Shown here piece by piece: positions 24,136 to 33,187 of a DNA stretch of 44,708 nucleotides. The notes beneath the pieces are model-generated. The model saw nothing but the letters and a program-made list of their open reading frames with translations. It was not told the DNA's origin and made no database searches. Made by a program: the position numbers and the translations under genes. The stretch is taken from IMG/VR virus record IMGVR_UViG_3300044712_000253, positions 1 through 44,708 of that record; one strand, written 5' to 3'. The DNA is from a virus. The number at the start of each line of letters is the position of its first letter. The stretch's first letter is position 1.

Positions 24136-24491
24136 TTGAAATGAAAAAAACTTTATTTATCGACATCGACGGAACCTTATTTAAACATCAAAGAAATTTA
24201 TCTGAAATGTTTATAAAAAATATGGAAGTACTACCTGGTGTTATTGAAAAATTTAATGAATGGGATGCAAAAGGATATAAAATTATATTAACCACAGGAA
24301 GAAAAGAATGTTTAAGAAAAATAACTGAAGAACAATTACTTAAAAATGGTATTTTCTTTGACCAATTGGTAATGGGATTAACTCGTGGTGAACGAATTCT
24401 AATTAATGATATAAAACCAAATAATGATATGTCTGTTGCAACAGCAATTCAAATTAATAGGGATGAAGGGTTAAAAAATATAGAAATTTAA
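24132..24491 (+). CDS. HAD-superfamily phosphatase, small (119 aa)
   Basis: Motif I FIDIDGTLF (nucleophile Asp, acid/base Asp) at about residues 9-17, motif II ILTTGRKE (Thr) at 50-57, and LINDIKPNN (motif IV Asp) at about 90-98. This is the compact cap-less type found in many capsule loci and related to GmhB/KdsC-like phosphatases. The ATG at 24132 overlaps the upstream stop in ATGA. It could remove a phosphate from a sugar bisphosphate (GmhB-like step), which fits the heptose kinase and isomerase elsewhere in the island; that link is inference. Confidence 0.8.
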   Translation: MIEMKKTLFIDIDGTLFKHQRNLSEMFIKNMEVLPGVIEKFNEWDAKGYKIILTTGRKECLRKITEEQLLKNGIFFDQLVMGLTRGERILINDIKPNNDMSVATAIQINRDEGLKNIEI

Positions 24492-24492
24492 T

Positions 24493-26004
24493 ATGAAATT
24501 TTCAATAATTACACCAATATATAAAACACCCGAATATAAAATTAAGCGATTATATAATTCATTAGTAAATCAAACATATTCTGATTGGGAATGGATTGTT
24601 TTTGATGATTCTCCAACAGATTATAAAGATTCTTATAATTTTGTTAGTAATTTATCAAAATCGGATGATAGAATAAAGTTATATTCTGAAAATAAAAATT
24701 GTGGAATTATTGGTGAAGTAAAAAGAAATGCTTTTTATTTAGGTAGTGGTGACATTTTAGTTGAAGTTGATCATGATGATGAACTAATAAATACGTGTCT
24801 TGAAAATTTAAAAATTGCATACGAATATTCTGATGAAATCGGATTTGTTTTTGGATTTTGTTGTGAAATATATGAAGACGAAGAAAATATATTAGACTAT
24901 GGTGATCTTTGGGCTTTTGGGTATGGTGGATATACTGATATTGTTTATAATAATAAAAAATATAAAGTTGCAACTGTTGGAAATGTTAATCCAAAAACAA
25001 TTAGGCACATTGTAAGTATACCAAATCATGTTAGAACCTGGAAAAAAGATGTCTATTATAAAATTGGTGGACACAATAAACATTTACACGTTGCGGATGA
25101 TTATGAACTATATGTGAGAACATTTTTAAATACTAAAATTGCAAAAATTAATGCGTTTACATATATACAATATTTTGAAAGAAATGCCACCAATACACAA
25201 TTTGTAAAAAATAAGGATATACAAGATTTAGTTGCATTGACTGCAAATTATTATAATGATAAAATTCACAATAGATTTATAGAACTTGGTGTCAATGATT
25301 ATGTTTGGATTGATTCAAAAACATATGATTTAAATCTACCAAATCCACAAAAAGAAGAATATGCAAACATTATAATACCTAACAATTTATTAATAAACAA
25401 TTTAGATTTTGACAAAAATATAAATTATGATATTGTGGAAAATGATGATTTTTTAAATACGTTTGCATATTCAAGACTTTATAATATACCTTCAACTATT
25501 AAATATAAACAAACTGAACATTACTATAATTTAATAAAATGGTTAATCAAATTAACAAATTGCCAGTCGTATTTAGAATTGGGTAGTGAAACTATTCAAG
25601 AAATTAAAAAAATCGTTAAAACTTGTGTATGTGTTGATAATATAAATATAAAAAATAATGATATAGAATTATTTCAAATGACAACAAATGAATTTTTTAA
25701 AATAAATAATCAAAAATTCGATATAATATTTATAGATAAAAATCACAATTTTAAACAAACAAAAATAGATTTTGATAATTCGCTGAATATATTAAACAAA
25801 CATGGTATTATTATAATACATGATACAGATCCGATAACCGAAGAATTATTAAAGCCAAATCATTGTGATGATTGTTATAAAATAATTGATTATATTGAAA
25901 AACAAGAATATTTGAATGTAATTACATTACCATTACAAGAAACCGGGATGACAATTGTAATGAGAAAAAACGATAAAAGAATTATCAACATTAAAAATAA
26001 TTAA
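24493..26004 (+). CDS. Fusion: GT2 glycosyltransferase + methyltransferase-like domain
   Basis: Residues 1-280 form a GT-A family 2 transferase: FSIITPIYKTPEYKIKRLYN, then QTYSDWEWIVFDDSP, and ILVEVDHDDEL (DxD-type metal site). Residues about 345-500 resemble a SAM-dependent methyltransferase of the Methyltransf_24 type: SYLELGSETIQE (motif I, weakened), KFDIIFIDKNHNFKQTKIDF (motif IV with the typical H), and GIIIIHDTDP. Motif I lacks the usual GxG, so activity is uncertain. Cytoplasmic transfer plus methylation of a sugar in one protein is the likely role. Two bases separate it from the HAD gene. Confidence 0.8.
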   Translation: MKFSIITPIYKTPEYKIKRLYNSLVNQTYSDWEWIVFDDSPTDYKDSYNFVSNLSKSDDRIKLYSENKNCGIIGEVKRNAFYLGSGDILVEVDHDDELINTCLENLKIAYEYSDEIGFVFGFCCEIYEDEENILDYGDLWAFGYGGYTDIVYNNKKYKVATVGNVNPKTIRHIVSIPNHVRTWKKDVYYKIGGHNKHLHVADDYELYVRTFLNTKIAKINAFTYIQYFERNATNTQFVKNKDIQDLVALTANYYNDKIHNRFIELGVNDYVWIDSKTYDLNLPNPQKEEYANIIIPNNLLINNLDFDKNINYDIVENDDFLNTFAYSRLYNIPSTIKYKQTEHYYNLIKWLIKLTNCQSYLELGSETIQEIKKIVKTCVCVDNINIKNNDIELFQMTTNEFFKINNQKFDIIFIDKNHNFKQTKIDFDNSLNILNKHGIIIIHDTDPITEELLKPNHCDDCYKIIDYIEKQEYLNVITLPLQETGMTIVMRKNDKRIINIKNN

Positions 26005-26009
26005 AAAAA

Positions 26010-26975
26010 ATGGCAACATACGAAGATGGAAAAGCAATATCTGATTTTTTAAGATTTAAAATAAAAGATAAAATAGAAATATCAGATCGTGGTGCAACAA
26101 TTACACCAATTGGTAAAAAATTATCACCTGGTTGTTATTCTTGCAAAAATGGTAGTTGGATATGTATTTATATTGGTGTTAATTGTAATTTAAAATGTAT
26201 ATCATGTCCACAAATATCAAGACATAGTGAATCTGAATTCATTTGGGCTAATGGTGGTGCAGATGATATTCATTCAACAGAAGATTTAAAACGGGTTATA
26301 GATAAAAATAAAAGAATAACTGGAATTTCTTTTTCTGGTGGTGAACCATTTATGTATTTAGATAAAATTGTAGAATGGTTACAATTTATAAATAAAAATT
26401 TTACTGATTTAAATTTGTATAAATGGATTTATACAAATGGAACCAAAGTAACACAAGAAAAATGCTTACTGTTAAAAGAAAATGGAATTAATGAAATTAG
26501 ATTTGATTTAACCGCCACAAATTACAGTGATAAAATTATAAAAAAAATAAAATTTTGTAAAGATATTTTTGATAAAATTACAGTCGAAGTTCCTGTTGAA
26601 CCATGGAAAACTGACAAATTAATTTCAGTATTACCTAAATTAAATGATATTGGTTTAGATTATTTAAATCTACATGAATTAGCTATTTGTCAAGATAATT
26701 ATGATAGACTAGTAAATGGTGGTTATATTGATCCACGATTAATTTACAATAGTTATGATCAACATTATTTGGGTTCAATTATAGACACATATAAAATTAT
26801 AAATTATATTGAAGATAATAATTTAAATATTATATATAATGATTGTAGTTGTAGAAATATGGTAAATCAAACATTGGGTTGGTATTATCAAAGAAATAGA
26901 CAAAATCCTAATTATATATGGGAAAGTTGGGAAGATTTCTTAATCAGAGCTGAAAATGATGGTAACACACCTTAA
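26010..26975 (+). CDS. Radical SAM protein
   Basis: The [4Fe-4S] motif C-N-L-K-C-I-S-C (CxxxCxxC) lies at residues about 55-62, after two further cysteines (CYSCKNGSWIC at 38-48), followed by the family's SFSGGEPFMY (SAM-binding GGE) and YTNGTKVT. The barrel continues with FDLTATNYSD. C-terminal cysteines (NDCSCRN) may bind an auxiliary cluster or metal. At 321 residues it resembles activating-enzyme or PflA-like radical SAM proteins. Within the glycan island it could perform an unusual sugar modification such as epimerisation or deoxygenation, or activate another enzyme; sequence does not decide. Confidence 0.88.
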   Translation: MATYEDGKAISDFLRFKIKDKIEISDRGATITPIGKKLSPGCYSCKNGSWICIYIGVNCNLKCISCPQISRHSESEFIWANGGADDIHSTEDLKRVIDKNKRITGISFSGGEPFMYLDKIVEWLQFINKNFTDLNLYKWIYTNGTKVTQEKCLLLKENGINEIRFDLTATNYSDKIIKKIKFCKDIFDKITVEVPVEPWKTDKLISVLPKLNDIGLDYLNLHELAICQDNYDRLVNGGYIDPRLIYNSYDQHYLGSIIDTYKIINYIEDNNLNIIYNDCSCRNMVNQTLGWYYQRNRQNPNYIWESWEDFLIRAENDGNTP

Positions 26976-27040
26976 AAAATAAATAAAAGAATATGTTTAC
27001 ATTAGATTTACCATATAAAGTAAAAATAATAAAAAGAATT

Positions 27041-28642
27041 ATGAAATTTTCAATAGTAATATTAACAAAAAATGATAGTGAAAACTTATCAACATTATTA
27101 AATTCTCTAGTGGAATTTAAAAATTGTGGTGGGGAAGTATGTATAATAGATATTGGGTCTACAGATAATACACTAGAAATAGCAAATGATTGGGGATGTA
27201 AAATTGACAATGGTACAATATATTTAAGAAATATTGATAATGATATGGTTAATATTATTAATGAAAAATTTGATAATTTAATCAATAATACAGACAATTA
27301 TTTTGATTATTCGGGTCTTAAAAATTATGCTGCTTCTATTGTTTCAAATGATATGTTATTTATTATAAACGCAAATATTAATTTAATTAATTTTGATATT
27401 CAAGATATACAAAATTATATTGATGCTGGATATGATTTAATTAATTTTGAAACATTAGATAACAATATAATAAATTCCATTTATAATAGACAAAAATTTA
27501 ATTGGGAAAATATAGTCTGTGAAAAATTAATTAAAATCACACCAGATGAAACTAAAGAAATTTTCACACAATCATTAAAAATATTATCATTAAATAATAA
27601 AAATTTCACTGAAAATGACCGTGAAATGTTGGTTGGTTTAGTCATATCATGTTTTTTAAATCCAACCGATAGGTTTATGAATCAAAAACTTTTATATGAA
27701 TTAAATAATAATTATGCAAATTTTACATTAAAAGAATTAGACAGACAATTAAATATTTATGATGATATCGAAAAATGTAAATTATTAGTTGATTATGGTG
27801 ATTTGTTATTAAGAAAAAATAATGATGATTTAGCTATAGAATATTATCATAAAGCATATTTGATATGTAGTAAATTACGATTACCTCTTTATAAATTAGG
27901 ACAATATTACTATAACAAAAAAATATGGGATAGATGTATTTTTTATTTAGAAGGTTGTTTAAATATACCAAAAACTGATATGTCTGATGACGATTTTATG
28001 TATAAAGATGGTCCATATTCTATGCTATATGTAGCATGGTGGTGGAATGGTGATATTAAAAAAGGTAAATATTATTTTGATAAAGCAATTGAAATTGATC
28101 CACATAATATTTTATATATCGAAGAATCAATATATCACTATAACTATAAAGGTAATAATATTGATGGTAATGAAACTTTTCAACAACTTCAATTTTTATA
28201 TAATAACGGTATAAAATATAATTCAATATTGGAAGTGTATCCAAATGCGAGAAGCACTGAAGCATTATTGTCTAGTACAAATAATATTGTAACTGTTATA
28301 AGAAAATCTGAATGTAATTGTTTTATACTAGGATTAGATAATCCAGGAAATTTAAAAATAATGTATACAATTGAAGAATCTATAAACTATTTCGAAAAAG
28401 AGAATATAAAATTTGATATGATCGTTCTACATAATTATAATGACATAATTCAAGATTATAATGATTTTTGGTTTATTAGAATTTGGGAAAAGTTTGCTAA
28501 TAAACTATTGTGTGGTTTCGATTATATTGAAAATAAAAAAATGATTGATGATACATTTGAAATATCAGGTGTTACAGATAATATTTGGTATAAAAATATA
28601 AGTTCATTCGAAAAAACAACAATCTATAAAAAGAAAAATTAA
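27041..28642 (+). CDS. GT2 glycosyltransferase with TPR repeats and C-terminal methyltransferase-like region
   Basis: ATG at 27041 is chosen because MKFSIVILTKNDSENLSTLL is the typical GT2 start; an ATG at 26993 would add 16 atypical residues. GT2 signatures: VCIIDIGSTDNTLEIA at about 31-46 and the following D-rich region. Residues about 225-390 contain helical TPR-like repeats (DDLAIEYYHKAYLICSKLRL; GKYYFDKAIEIDPHNILYIE), a layout shared with SunS-type and other processive or protein-directed transferases. The final 120 residues (YNSILEVYPNARSTEALLSS) look like a degenerate methyltransferase fold. TPR modules suggest protein acceptors or partners. One base before the next gene's start context. 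Confidence 0.75.
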   Translation: MKFSIVILTKNDSENLSTLLNSLVEFKNCGGEVCIIDIGSTDNTLEIANDWGCKIDNGTIYLRNIDNDMVNIINEKFDNLINNTDNYFDYSGLKNYAASIVSNDMLFIINANINLINFDIQDIQNYIDAGYDLINFETLDNNIINSIYNRQKFNWENIVCEKLIKITPDETKEIFTQSLKILSLNNKNFTENDREMLVGLVISCFLNPTDRFMNQKLLYELNNNYANFTLKELDRQLNIYDDIEKCKLLVDYGDLLLRKNNDDLAIEYYHKAYLICSKLRLPLYKLGQYYYNKKIWDRCIFYLEGCLNIPKTDMSDDDFMYKDGPYSMLYVAWWWNGDIKKGKYYFDKAIEIDPHNILYIEESIYHYNYKGNNIDGNETFQQLQFLYNNGIKYNSILEVYPNARSTEALLSSTNNIVTVIRKSECNCFILGLDNPGNLKIMYTIEESINYFEKENIKFDMIVLHNYNDIIQDYNDFWFIRIWEKFANKLLCGFDYIENKKMIDDTFEISGVTDNIWYKNISSFEKTTIYKKKN

Positions 28643-28645
28643 AAT

Positions 28646-29410
28646 ATGGCTAAGAAAAAAATTGCATTATGTATTTCTGGATATCTTAGAACATTTGAAG
28701 AATGTTATCCAACAATTTTTAAAAATATTATTGAAGATAATGATGTTGATATTTTTATTCATACTTATGATAAAGTTGGTAATAGTAGTGGATGGAGATC
28801 ACCTATGGATTTAAGTGAAGATATTAATATGGAATTTTTAGAAAATATTCCAAATATAAAAACGATTGCAATACAGAAATTTGAAGATATTAAATATCAA
28901 TTTGAAAAATTTAGAATATATCAACCTTCTATAACAAATATAAATGTTATTGCTTGTGTTTTTTATAAAATATATCAATGCAATGAATTAAGAAAACAGT
29001 ATGAGTTAGAAAATAATATCAAATATGATTTAATAATAAGAACTAGGGGTGATCAAATATTTGAAAAGAAAATTAATTTTGATTTTCCCGAAAATAAGAT
29101 TTTGATAAATGCTTATCCTTGGGGTGATGAAGATTATGTTGATCATTTTATAGGTGAAGATAGTGGTCAACCTGGATGTAGAAATGAAGATGAATGGGTT
29201 AATGATAGATTTGCTGTTGGTAATAGTGAAAATATTGATTATCTATGTGATTTATACAATCATTTTGGTGAATTAATTGAAAATGAACAATACTGTGAAT
29301 TAGAACATTTATTATACAAACATATTAATAACAAGGGCATAGAATTCGAAAAAAGAAAATTAAAATTCTATGTCAAACATAAACCACCTAGATTACAAAA
29401 ACCGGAATAA
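28646..29410 (+). CDS. Capsule-type glycosyltransferase-like protein
   Basis: This 254-residue protein starts KKKIALCISGYLRTFEECYP and has DVDIFIHTYDKVG and DLIIRTRGDQIFEKKI. The order ISGxxRTF / DIFIHTxD / IIRTRxD defines a family common in capsule and LPS gene clusters and in phages, GT-A-like and distantly similar to WavE; I know no biochemical data for it. Single domain, no membrane segments. It sits between the TPR glycosyltransferase and the heptose kinase. The transfer role is inferred from motif and context. Confidence 0.6.
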   Translation: MAKKKIALCISGYLRTFEECYPTIFKNIIEDNDVDIFIHTYDKVGNSSGWRSPMDLSEDINMEFLENIPNIKTIAIQKFEDIKYQFEKFRIYQPSITNINVIACVFYKIYQCNELRKQYELENNIKYDLIIRTRGDQIFEKKINFDFPENKILINAYPWGDEDYVDHFIGEDSGQPGCRNEDEWVNDRFAVGNSENIDYLCDLYNHFGELIENEQYCELEHLLYKHINNKGIEFEKRKLKFYVKHKPPRLQKPE

Positions 29411-29411
29411 T

Positions 29412-30404
29412 ATGATTATAGTTAGAACACCGTTTAGATTACCATTAGGTGGTGGTGGAACAGATTTGCCAACATATTATAATAAATATGAAGGATCATT
29501 AATTACCGCTTCGATAAATAAATATATGTTTGTTAATATTAATGAACCTGCTATTGTTGATAAGATTAAAATAAGTTATTCAAAAACTGAAATTGTAGAT
29601 TTGGATTCAATCGAAAATATTCAACACGAAATAGTACGAGAAACACTTAAATATCTTAATATTAAAAAACCTATTGAAATACATTCGATGGCTGACTTAT
29701 CCGCAGGAACAGGTATGGGGTCATCAAGTGCTTTTACTGTTGCTTTATTAAAAGGATTGAATACTATGAATAGAAGATTCATTTCATTACAGGATATTGC
29801 TGAAGAAGCTTGTAAAATTGAAATAGATTTATGTAAAAAACCAATAGGCAAACAAGATCAATATGCTTCAACATTTGGTGGAATTAATGAATTACAAATA
29901 GATAAAAATGGTATCGTTACTGTTACACCACTTCTATTAAAACAAGAAACTATTTTTGAATTAGAAAATAGATTAATGATGTTTTATACAAATATAAATA
30001 GAGACACTAATCAAATATTATCTGAACAATGTAATAAAATTAACAACGATAATGATGTTATTGAATCTATGCATAAAATAAAAGATATTGGAAAACAAAT
30101 AAAAAATTCATTATTAAATGATGATATTGATAATTTTGGATACTTATTAAATGAACATTGGTTAATAAAGAAAGGAATATCAAATCAAATGTCATCATCT
30201 AATATTGATAAATGGTATAATATTGGTATTCAAAATGGTGCATTGGGTGGAAAAATCATGGGTGCTGGTGGTGGTGGATTTTTACTATTTTGTGTAAAAT
30301 CAGAAAATAGAAAAAAATTAAAACTTGCTATGGAAAATCAGGGATTAAAATATATGAATTTTAAATTTGATTTTGAAGGTGTAAAAGTTTTAGCAAATAT
30401 ATAA
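29412..30404 (+). CDS. hddA: GHMP kinase, D-glycero-D-manno-heptose 7-phosphate kinase type
   Basis: ATG at 29412 (after the upstream stop at 29410) is preferred over an overlapping start at 29370. The protein reads MIIVRTPFRLPLGGGGTDLP, nearly diagnostic for HddA-type sugar kinases, then SAGTGMGSSSAFTVALLKG (ATP-binding GHMP motif) and KIMGAGGGGFLLF (motif 3). At 330 residues it is the family length. HddA phosphorylates D-glycero-alpha-D-manno-heptose 7-phosphate at C1. Together with the SIS isomerase at 35009 it points to an activated heptose. L-fucose kinase-like substrates remain an alternative. Confidence 0.85.
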   Translation: MIIVRTPFRLPLGGGGTDLPTYYNKYEGSLITASINKYMFVNINEPAIVDKIKISYSKTEIVDLDSIENIQHEIVRETLKYLNIKKPIEIHSMADLSAGTGMGSSSAFTVALLKGLNTMNRRFISLQDIAEEACKIEIDLCKKPIGKQDQYASTFGGINELQIDKNGIVTVTPLLLKQETIFELENRLMMFYTNINRDTNQILSEQCNKINNDNDVIESMHKIKDIGKQIKNSLLNDDIDNFGYLLNEHWLIKKGISNQMSSSNIDKWYNIGIQNGALGGKIMGAGGGGFLLFCVKSENRKKLKLAMENQGLKYMNFKFDFEGVKVLANI

Positions 30405-30430
30405 CGTTTAACTTAAATTTGGAATATTTA

Positions 30431-30438
30431 TATATAAA
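30431..30438 (+). promoter_or_regulatory. Putative internal promoter element
   Basis: TATATAAA lies 15 bases before ATG 30454 in a 49-bp intergenic gap, one of the few real gaps in the island. It resembles the T4 late consensus TATAAATA. The next gene differs in kind from its neighbours, which supports separate control. Confidence 0.4.
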
Positions 30439-30453
30439 GTAAAACATTATGAA

Positions 30454-30918
30454 ATGATAGATATAGTAAAATCATTCAAACAATTTGTGAATGAAAATGT
30501 GAATAATATTACATATAAGAAATCTATTAATGAAAACAGAACAACCTTAACTGCTTTAATTGATAATAAAAAAATTGGTTTGTTATCAATGGAAGTTTTA
30601 TTTGATGCATATCAATACGAATTTGATGATGTATTCGATGAAGATACTTTTGAAAAATTATATCCAAATAGTGAAATTGTAAAAATCGAACATATTGAAG
30701 TTGATGATAATTATAAAAATTTTGGTATTGGTTCTGAATTAATGAAACTTGGAATGGAATTAATGAAAAAGAATGGCTATAATCAATTTTATTTAAATGC
30801 TTCACCAATAGGTTTTAAGGGATTAGAAACAATGGAGTTAGTTGATTTTTATAAGAAATTCGGGTTTAAAGAATTATTAAATCAAGGTCACAATGTTTTA
30901 ATGGGTGTAGTATTTTAA
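30454..30918 (+). CDS. GNAT N-acetyltransferase with head-targeting-like N-terminus
   Basis: The GNAT core is visible at residues about 70-154: KIEHIEVDDNYKNFGIGSEL (the beta4-alpha3 acetyl-CoA loop, N-F-G-I-G-S-E), FYLNASP, and a C-terminal LVDFYKKFGFKELL typical of these enzymes. The first 18 residues (MIDIVKSFKQFVNENVNN) precede the fold and match the terminal motif K-S-F-K-Q-F-V-N-E. It may acetylate a sugar amine, since it lies in the island, but the motif suggests instead a packaged protein-modifying enzyme inserted into the locus. It has its own putative promoter element. Confidence 0.8.
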   Translation: MIDIVKSFKQFVNENVNNITYKKSINENRTTLTALIDNKKIGLLSMEVLFDAYQYEFDDVFDEDTFEKLYPNSEIVKIEHIEVDDNYKNFGIGSELMKLGMELMKKNGYNQFYLNASPIGFKGLETMELVDFYKKFGFKELLNQGHNVLMGVVF

Positions 30919-30943
30919 TCAATTTTAAAAAACGAAAAACAAT

Positions 30944-31876
30944 ATGAAAATACTTATCACAGGAGTTGCAGGATTTATTGGTTCAAATCTAGCAGAACGA
31001 TTAATTAAAGAAGGTCACAAAGTTATTGGAATAGATAACTTAGAATATGGTATTTATGAACAAATACCAAAAGGTGTTAAATTTCATAAAGTTGATATCC
31101 GTAACAAATATATTGATCCTTTATTTAAAGGTGTCGATTATGTATTTCATTTAGCAGCAAAAAATTGTATAAATGATTGTCAAAATGATCCAGTTGAAAC
31201 ATTCGATATTAATGTAACCGGAACAGCAAATGTGTTTGAAGCAGCAAAACAAAATAATGTAAAAAAGGTAATATATGCAGAATCTTCCGCTATGTATGAA
31301 GGTTGTACAACATATCCAACATCAGAAAATAATGTTAATCCACAAAGTTTTTATTCAATAAGTAAAATGTGTACATCAATATTAGCAGAAGGATATGAAA
31401 GATATTCTAATTTAAAATTTACTGCCCTTAGATATTTTTGTGTTTATGGACCTAAACAAGATTATAGACGATCAATACCACCCGTATTTAGTTCATTCAT
31501 CATTAAACTTCTTAGAAATGAACAACCTATAATTTATGGGACAGGTGAAAAAAAACGAGATTTTATTCATGTTGATGATATAAATGATTTTCATATTCAA
31601 TGTTTAACAGATGATAGAACAACAGGCAAAGTATTTAATCTTGGATATGGTTCTAATTATTCGATTATAGACATTTATAAAACCATATCAAATTTACTTG
31701 ATTCTAATATTAAACCAAAATATAAAAAGGATTTACCTGGAGAAGCTTATGAAAATCTTGCTGATATATCAGAAGCTAATAAGATAGGATGGTATCCTAA
31801 AATAAAATTGGAAGAAGGATTAAAAACTTCAATTGATTACATAAAAAATGAAATAAACAAAGGTAATGTACAATAA
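30944..31876 (+). CDS. NAD-dependent nucleotide-sugar epimerase/dehydratase (extended SDR)
   Basis: The NAD-binding motif ITGVAGFIGSNLAERL (GxxGxxG) is at the N-terminus; VFHLAAKNCINDC, then SSAMYEG, and the catalytic YSISKMC (YxxxK) at about 150-155 follow. PIIYGTGEKKRDFIHVDDIN is the typical substrate-binding stretch of UDP-sugar epimerases and 4,6-dehydratases. At 310 residues it matches UDP-glucose/UDP-glucuronate 4-epimerase length. UDP-glucuronate from the dehydrogenase at 6450 is a possible substrate. Exact reaction not readable. Confidence 0.9.
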   Translation: MKILITGVAGFIGSNLAERLIKEGHKVIGIDNLEYGIYEQIPKGVKFHKVDIRNKYIDPLFKGVDYVFHLAAKNCINDCQNDPVETFDINVTGTANVFEAAKQNNVKKVIYAESSAMYEGCTTYPTSENNVNPQSFYSISKMCTSILAEGYERYSNLKFTALRYFCVYGPKQDYRRSIPPVFSSFIIKLLRNEQPIIYGTGEKKRDFIHVDDINDFHIQCLTDDRTTGKVFNLGYGSNYSIIDIYKTISNLLDSNIKPKYKKDLPGEAYENLADISEANKIGWYPKIKLEEGLKTSIDYIKNEINKGNVQ

Positions 31877-31903
31877 AAAATAATATCAACTTACTGTAAA
31901 TTA

Positions 31904-31917
31904 AATAATATATTATT
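31904..31917. other. AT-rich palindrome in an intergenic gap
   Basis: AATAATATATTATT is a perfect 14-base palindrome in the 60-bp gap between the epimerase and the second dehydrogenase. It may be an operator or a weak hairpin, or simply reflect composition; no T-run follows directly. Confidence 0.3.
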
Positions 31918-31936
31918 AAAAATATTATGTTAATTT

Positions 31937-33187
31937 ATGAAAATTGGTGTATTTGGATTATGGCATTTAGGTTGTACTATTGCTGCAAGTTGGTCAAAGT
32001 TAGGGTTTAATGTAATCGGTTATGATTATGATTATTTGACAATTGATAAATTAAAAAATGGTATAATTCCTATATTTGAACCATTTTTAGAAGAAATTAT
32101 AAATGAAAATTTAATTTTAGGTAAATTAAAATTTACACATAATCAAAATGATCTTAGTGATTGTGATTATGTGTTTATATCATATGATACCCCTGTTAAT
32201 AATGATGATACAAGTGATATAAGTATCTTAACAAATTCCGTAACTGATCTCAGTAAAATACTAAAAGATAATTCTATCGTAATAATAAGTTCACAAACAC
32301 CTGTTGGTATTTGTGGTGAATTGTGTAAAAAATTAAAGAATTATAATCCAACACTAGAATTAGCTTATTCACCAGAAAATTTAAGATTAGGTGAAGCAAT
32401 CGAATGTTATTTACATCCTGATAGAATTATATTAGGTATAAATAATAAAAAAACAGAAACTGCATGTTTAAATTTATTTAGTAATATCCAAGGTGATGTA
32501 ATGTGTATGAATTTAGAAAGTGCTGAAATGGTTAAACATGGTATAAATTCATACTTATCAATGAGTATAGTTTTTGCAAATCACTTAGCTGATGTGTGTT
32601 CTGAAAAAGGTGCTAATATTAAAGATGTTATAATGGGAATAAAATCTGATCCACGTATTGGTAATAAAGCATATTTATCTCCCGGAATTGGTTTTTCTGG
32701 TGGTACACTTGGTAGGGATTTAAAAGCACTAAAAAATACAAATGTTGAAGGTTCTAAACTTTTTGGAATTATATATGATTTAAATGAAGAAAGAAAATAT
32801 GGCATTATCAGAAAAATAAAAAAGTGTTTTGGTAATTTAAAAGGTAAAAACATTGGTGTATTAGGTTTAACATATAAAGCGGGTACAAGTACATTAAGAC
32901 GAAGTTTACCTATTGAAATTATTAACTTAATGATAGAAGAAGAAGCAAAAGTAATTGCATATGATCCAAAAGCTGATTATAATGATCTAATATTGACTGA
33001 TATAAATTTCTTGATAGCTGAGTCGATTTCGGATTTATTGAAAAAAGTTAATTATATTATAATATTGACAGATTGGATAGATTTTAAAAATTTTGATTGG
33101 TCATCAATTAATAAAAATATAAGTATACTAGACACAAAAAATTATTTAGATATAAATAATGAAAAAATTAAATATTATACATTATGA
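31937..33187 (+). CDS. UDP-sugar dehydrogenase family protein lacking the catalytic cysteine
   Basis: The overall architecture is that of UDP-glucose dehydrogenases: Rossmann start MKIGVFGLWHLGCTIAASWS, TPVG (SQTPVGICGEL), SPENLRLGEAIECYLHPDRI, SAEMVKHGINSYLSMSIVFAN (Lys and Asn retained), and IGVLGLTYKAGTSTLRRS. The catalytic stretch reads GIGFSGGTLGRDLKAL where active enzymes have GGSCFPKD, so the nucleophilic cysteine is a threonine. Length (416) is normal. Loss of cysteine should prevent the thioester second oxidation. It may make an aldehyde-stage product, act on another substrate, or be regulatory. The stop overlaps the SDR start (ATGA). Confidence 0.85.
   Translation: MKIGVFGLWHLGCTIAASWSKLGFNVIGYDYDYLTIDKLKNGIIPIFEPFLEEIINENLILGKLKFTHNQNDLSDCDYVFISYDTPVNNDDTSDISILTNSVTDLSKILKDNSIVIISSQTPVGICGELCKKLKNYNPTLELAYSPENLRLGEAIECYLHPDRIILGINNKKTETACLNLFSNIQGDVMCMNLESAEMVKHGINSYLSMSIVFANHLADVCSEKGANIKDVIMGIKSDPRIGNKAYLSPGIGFSGGTLGRDLKALKNTNVEGSKLFGIIYDLNEERKYGIIRKIKKCFGNLKGKNIGVLGLTYKAGTSTLRRSLPIEIINLMIEEEAKVIAYDPKADYNDLILTDINFLIAESISDLLKKVNYIIILTDWIDFKNFDWSSINKNISILDTKNYLDINNEKIKYYTL

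Noticed and set aside
26944-27297. Minus-strand frame of 117 codons across the start of the TPR glycosyltransferase
   Set aside because: It overlaps two well-supported plus-strand genes and has a Leu/Ile/Phe-rich antisense composition.
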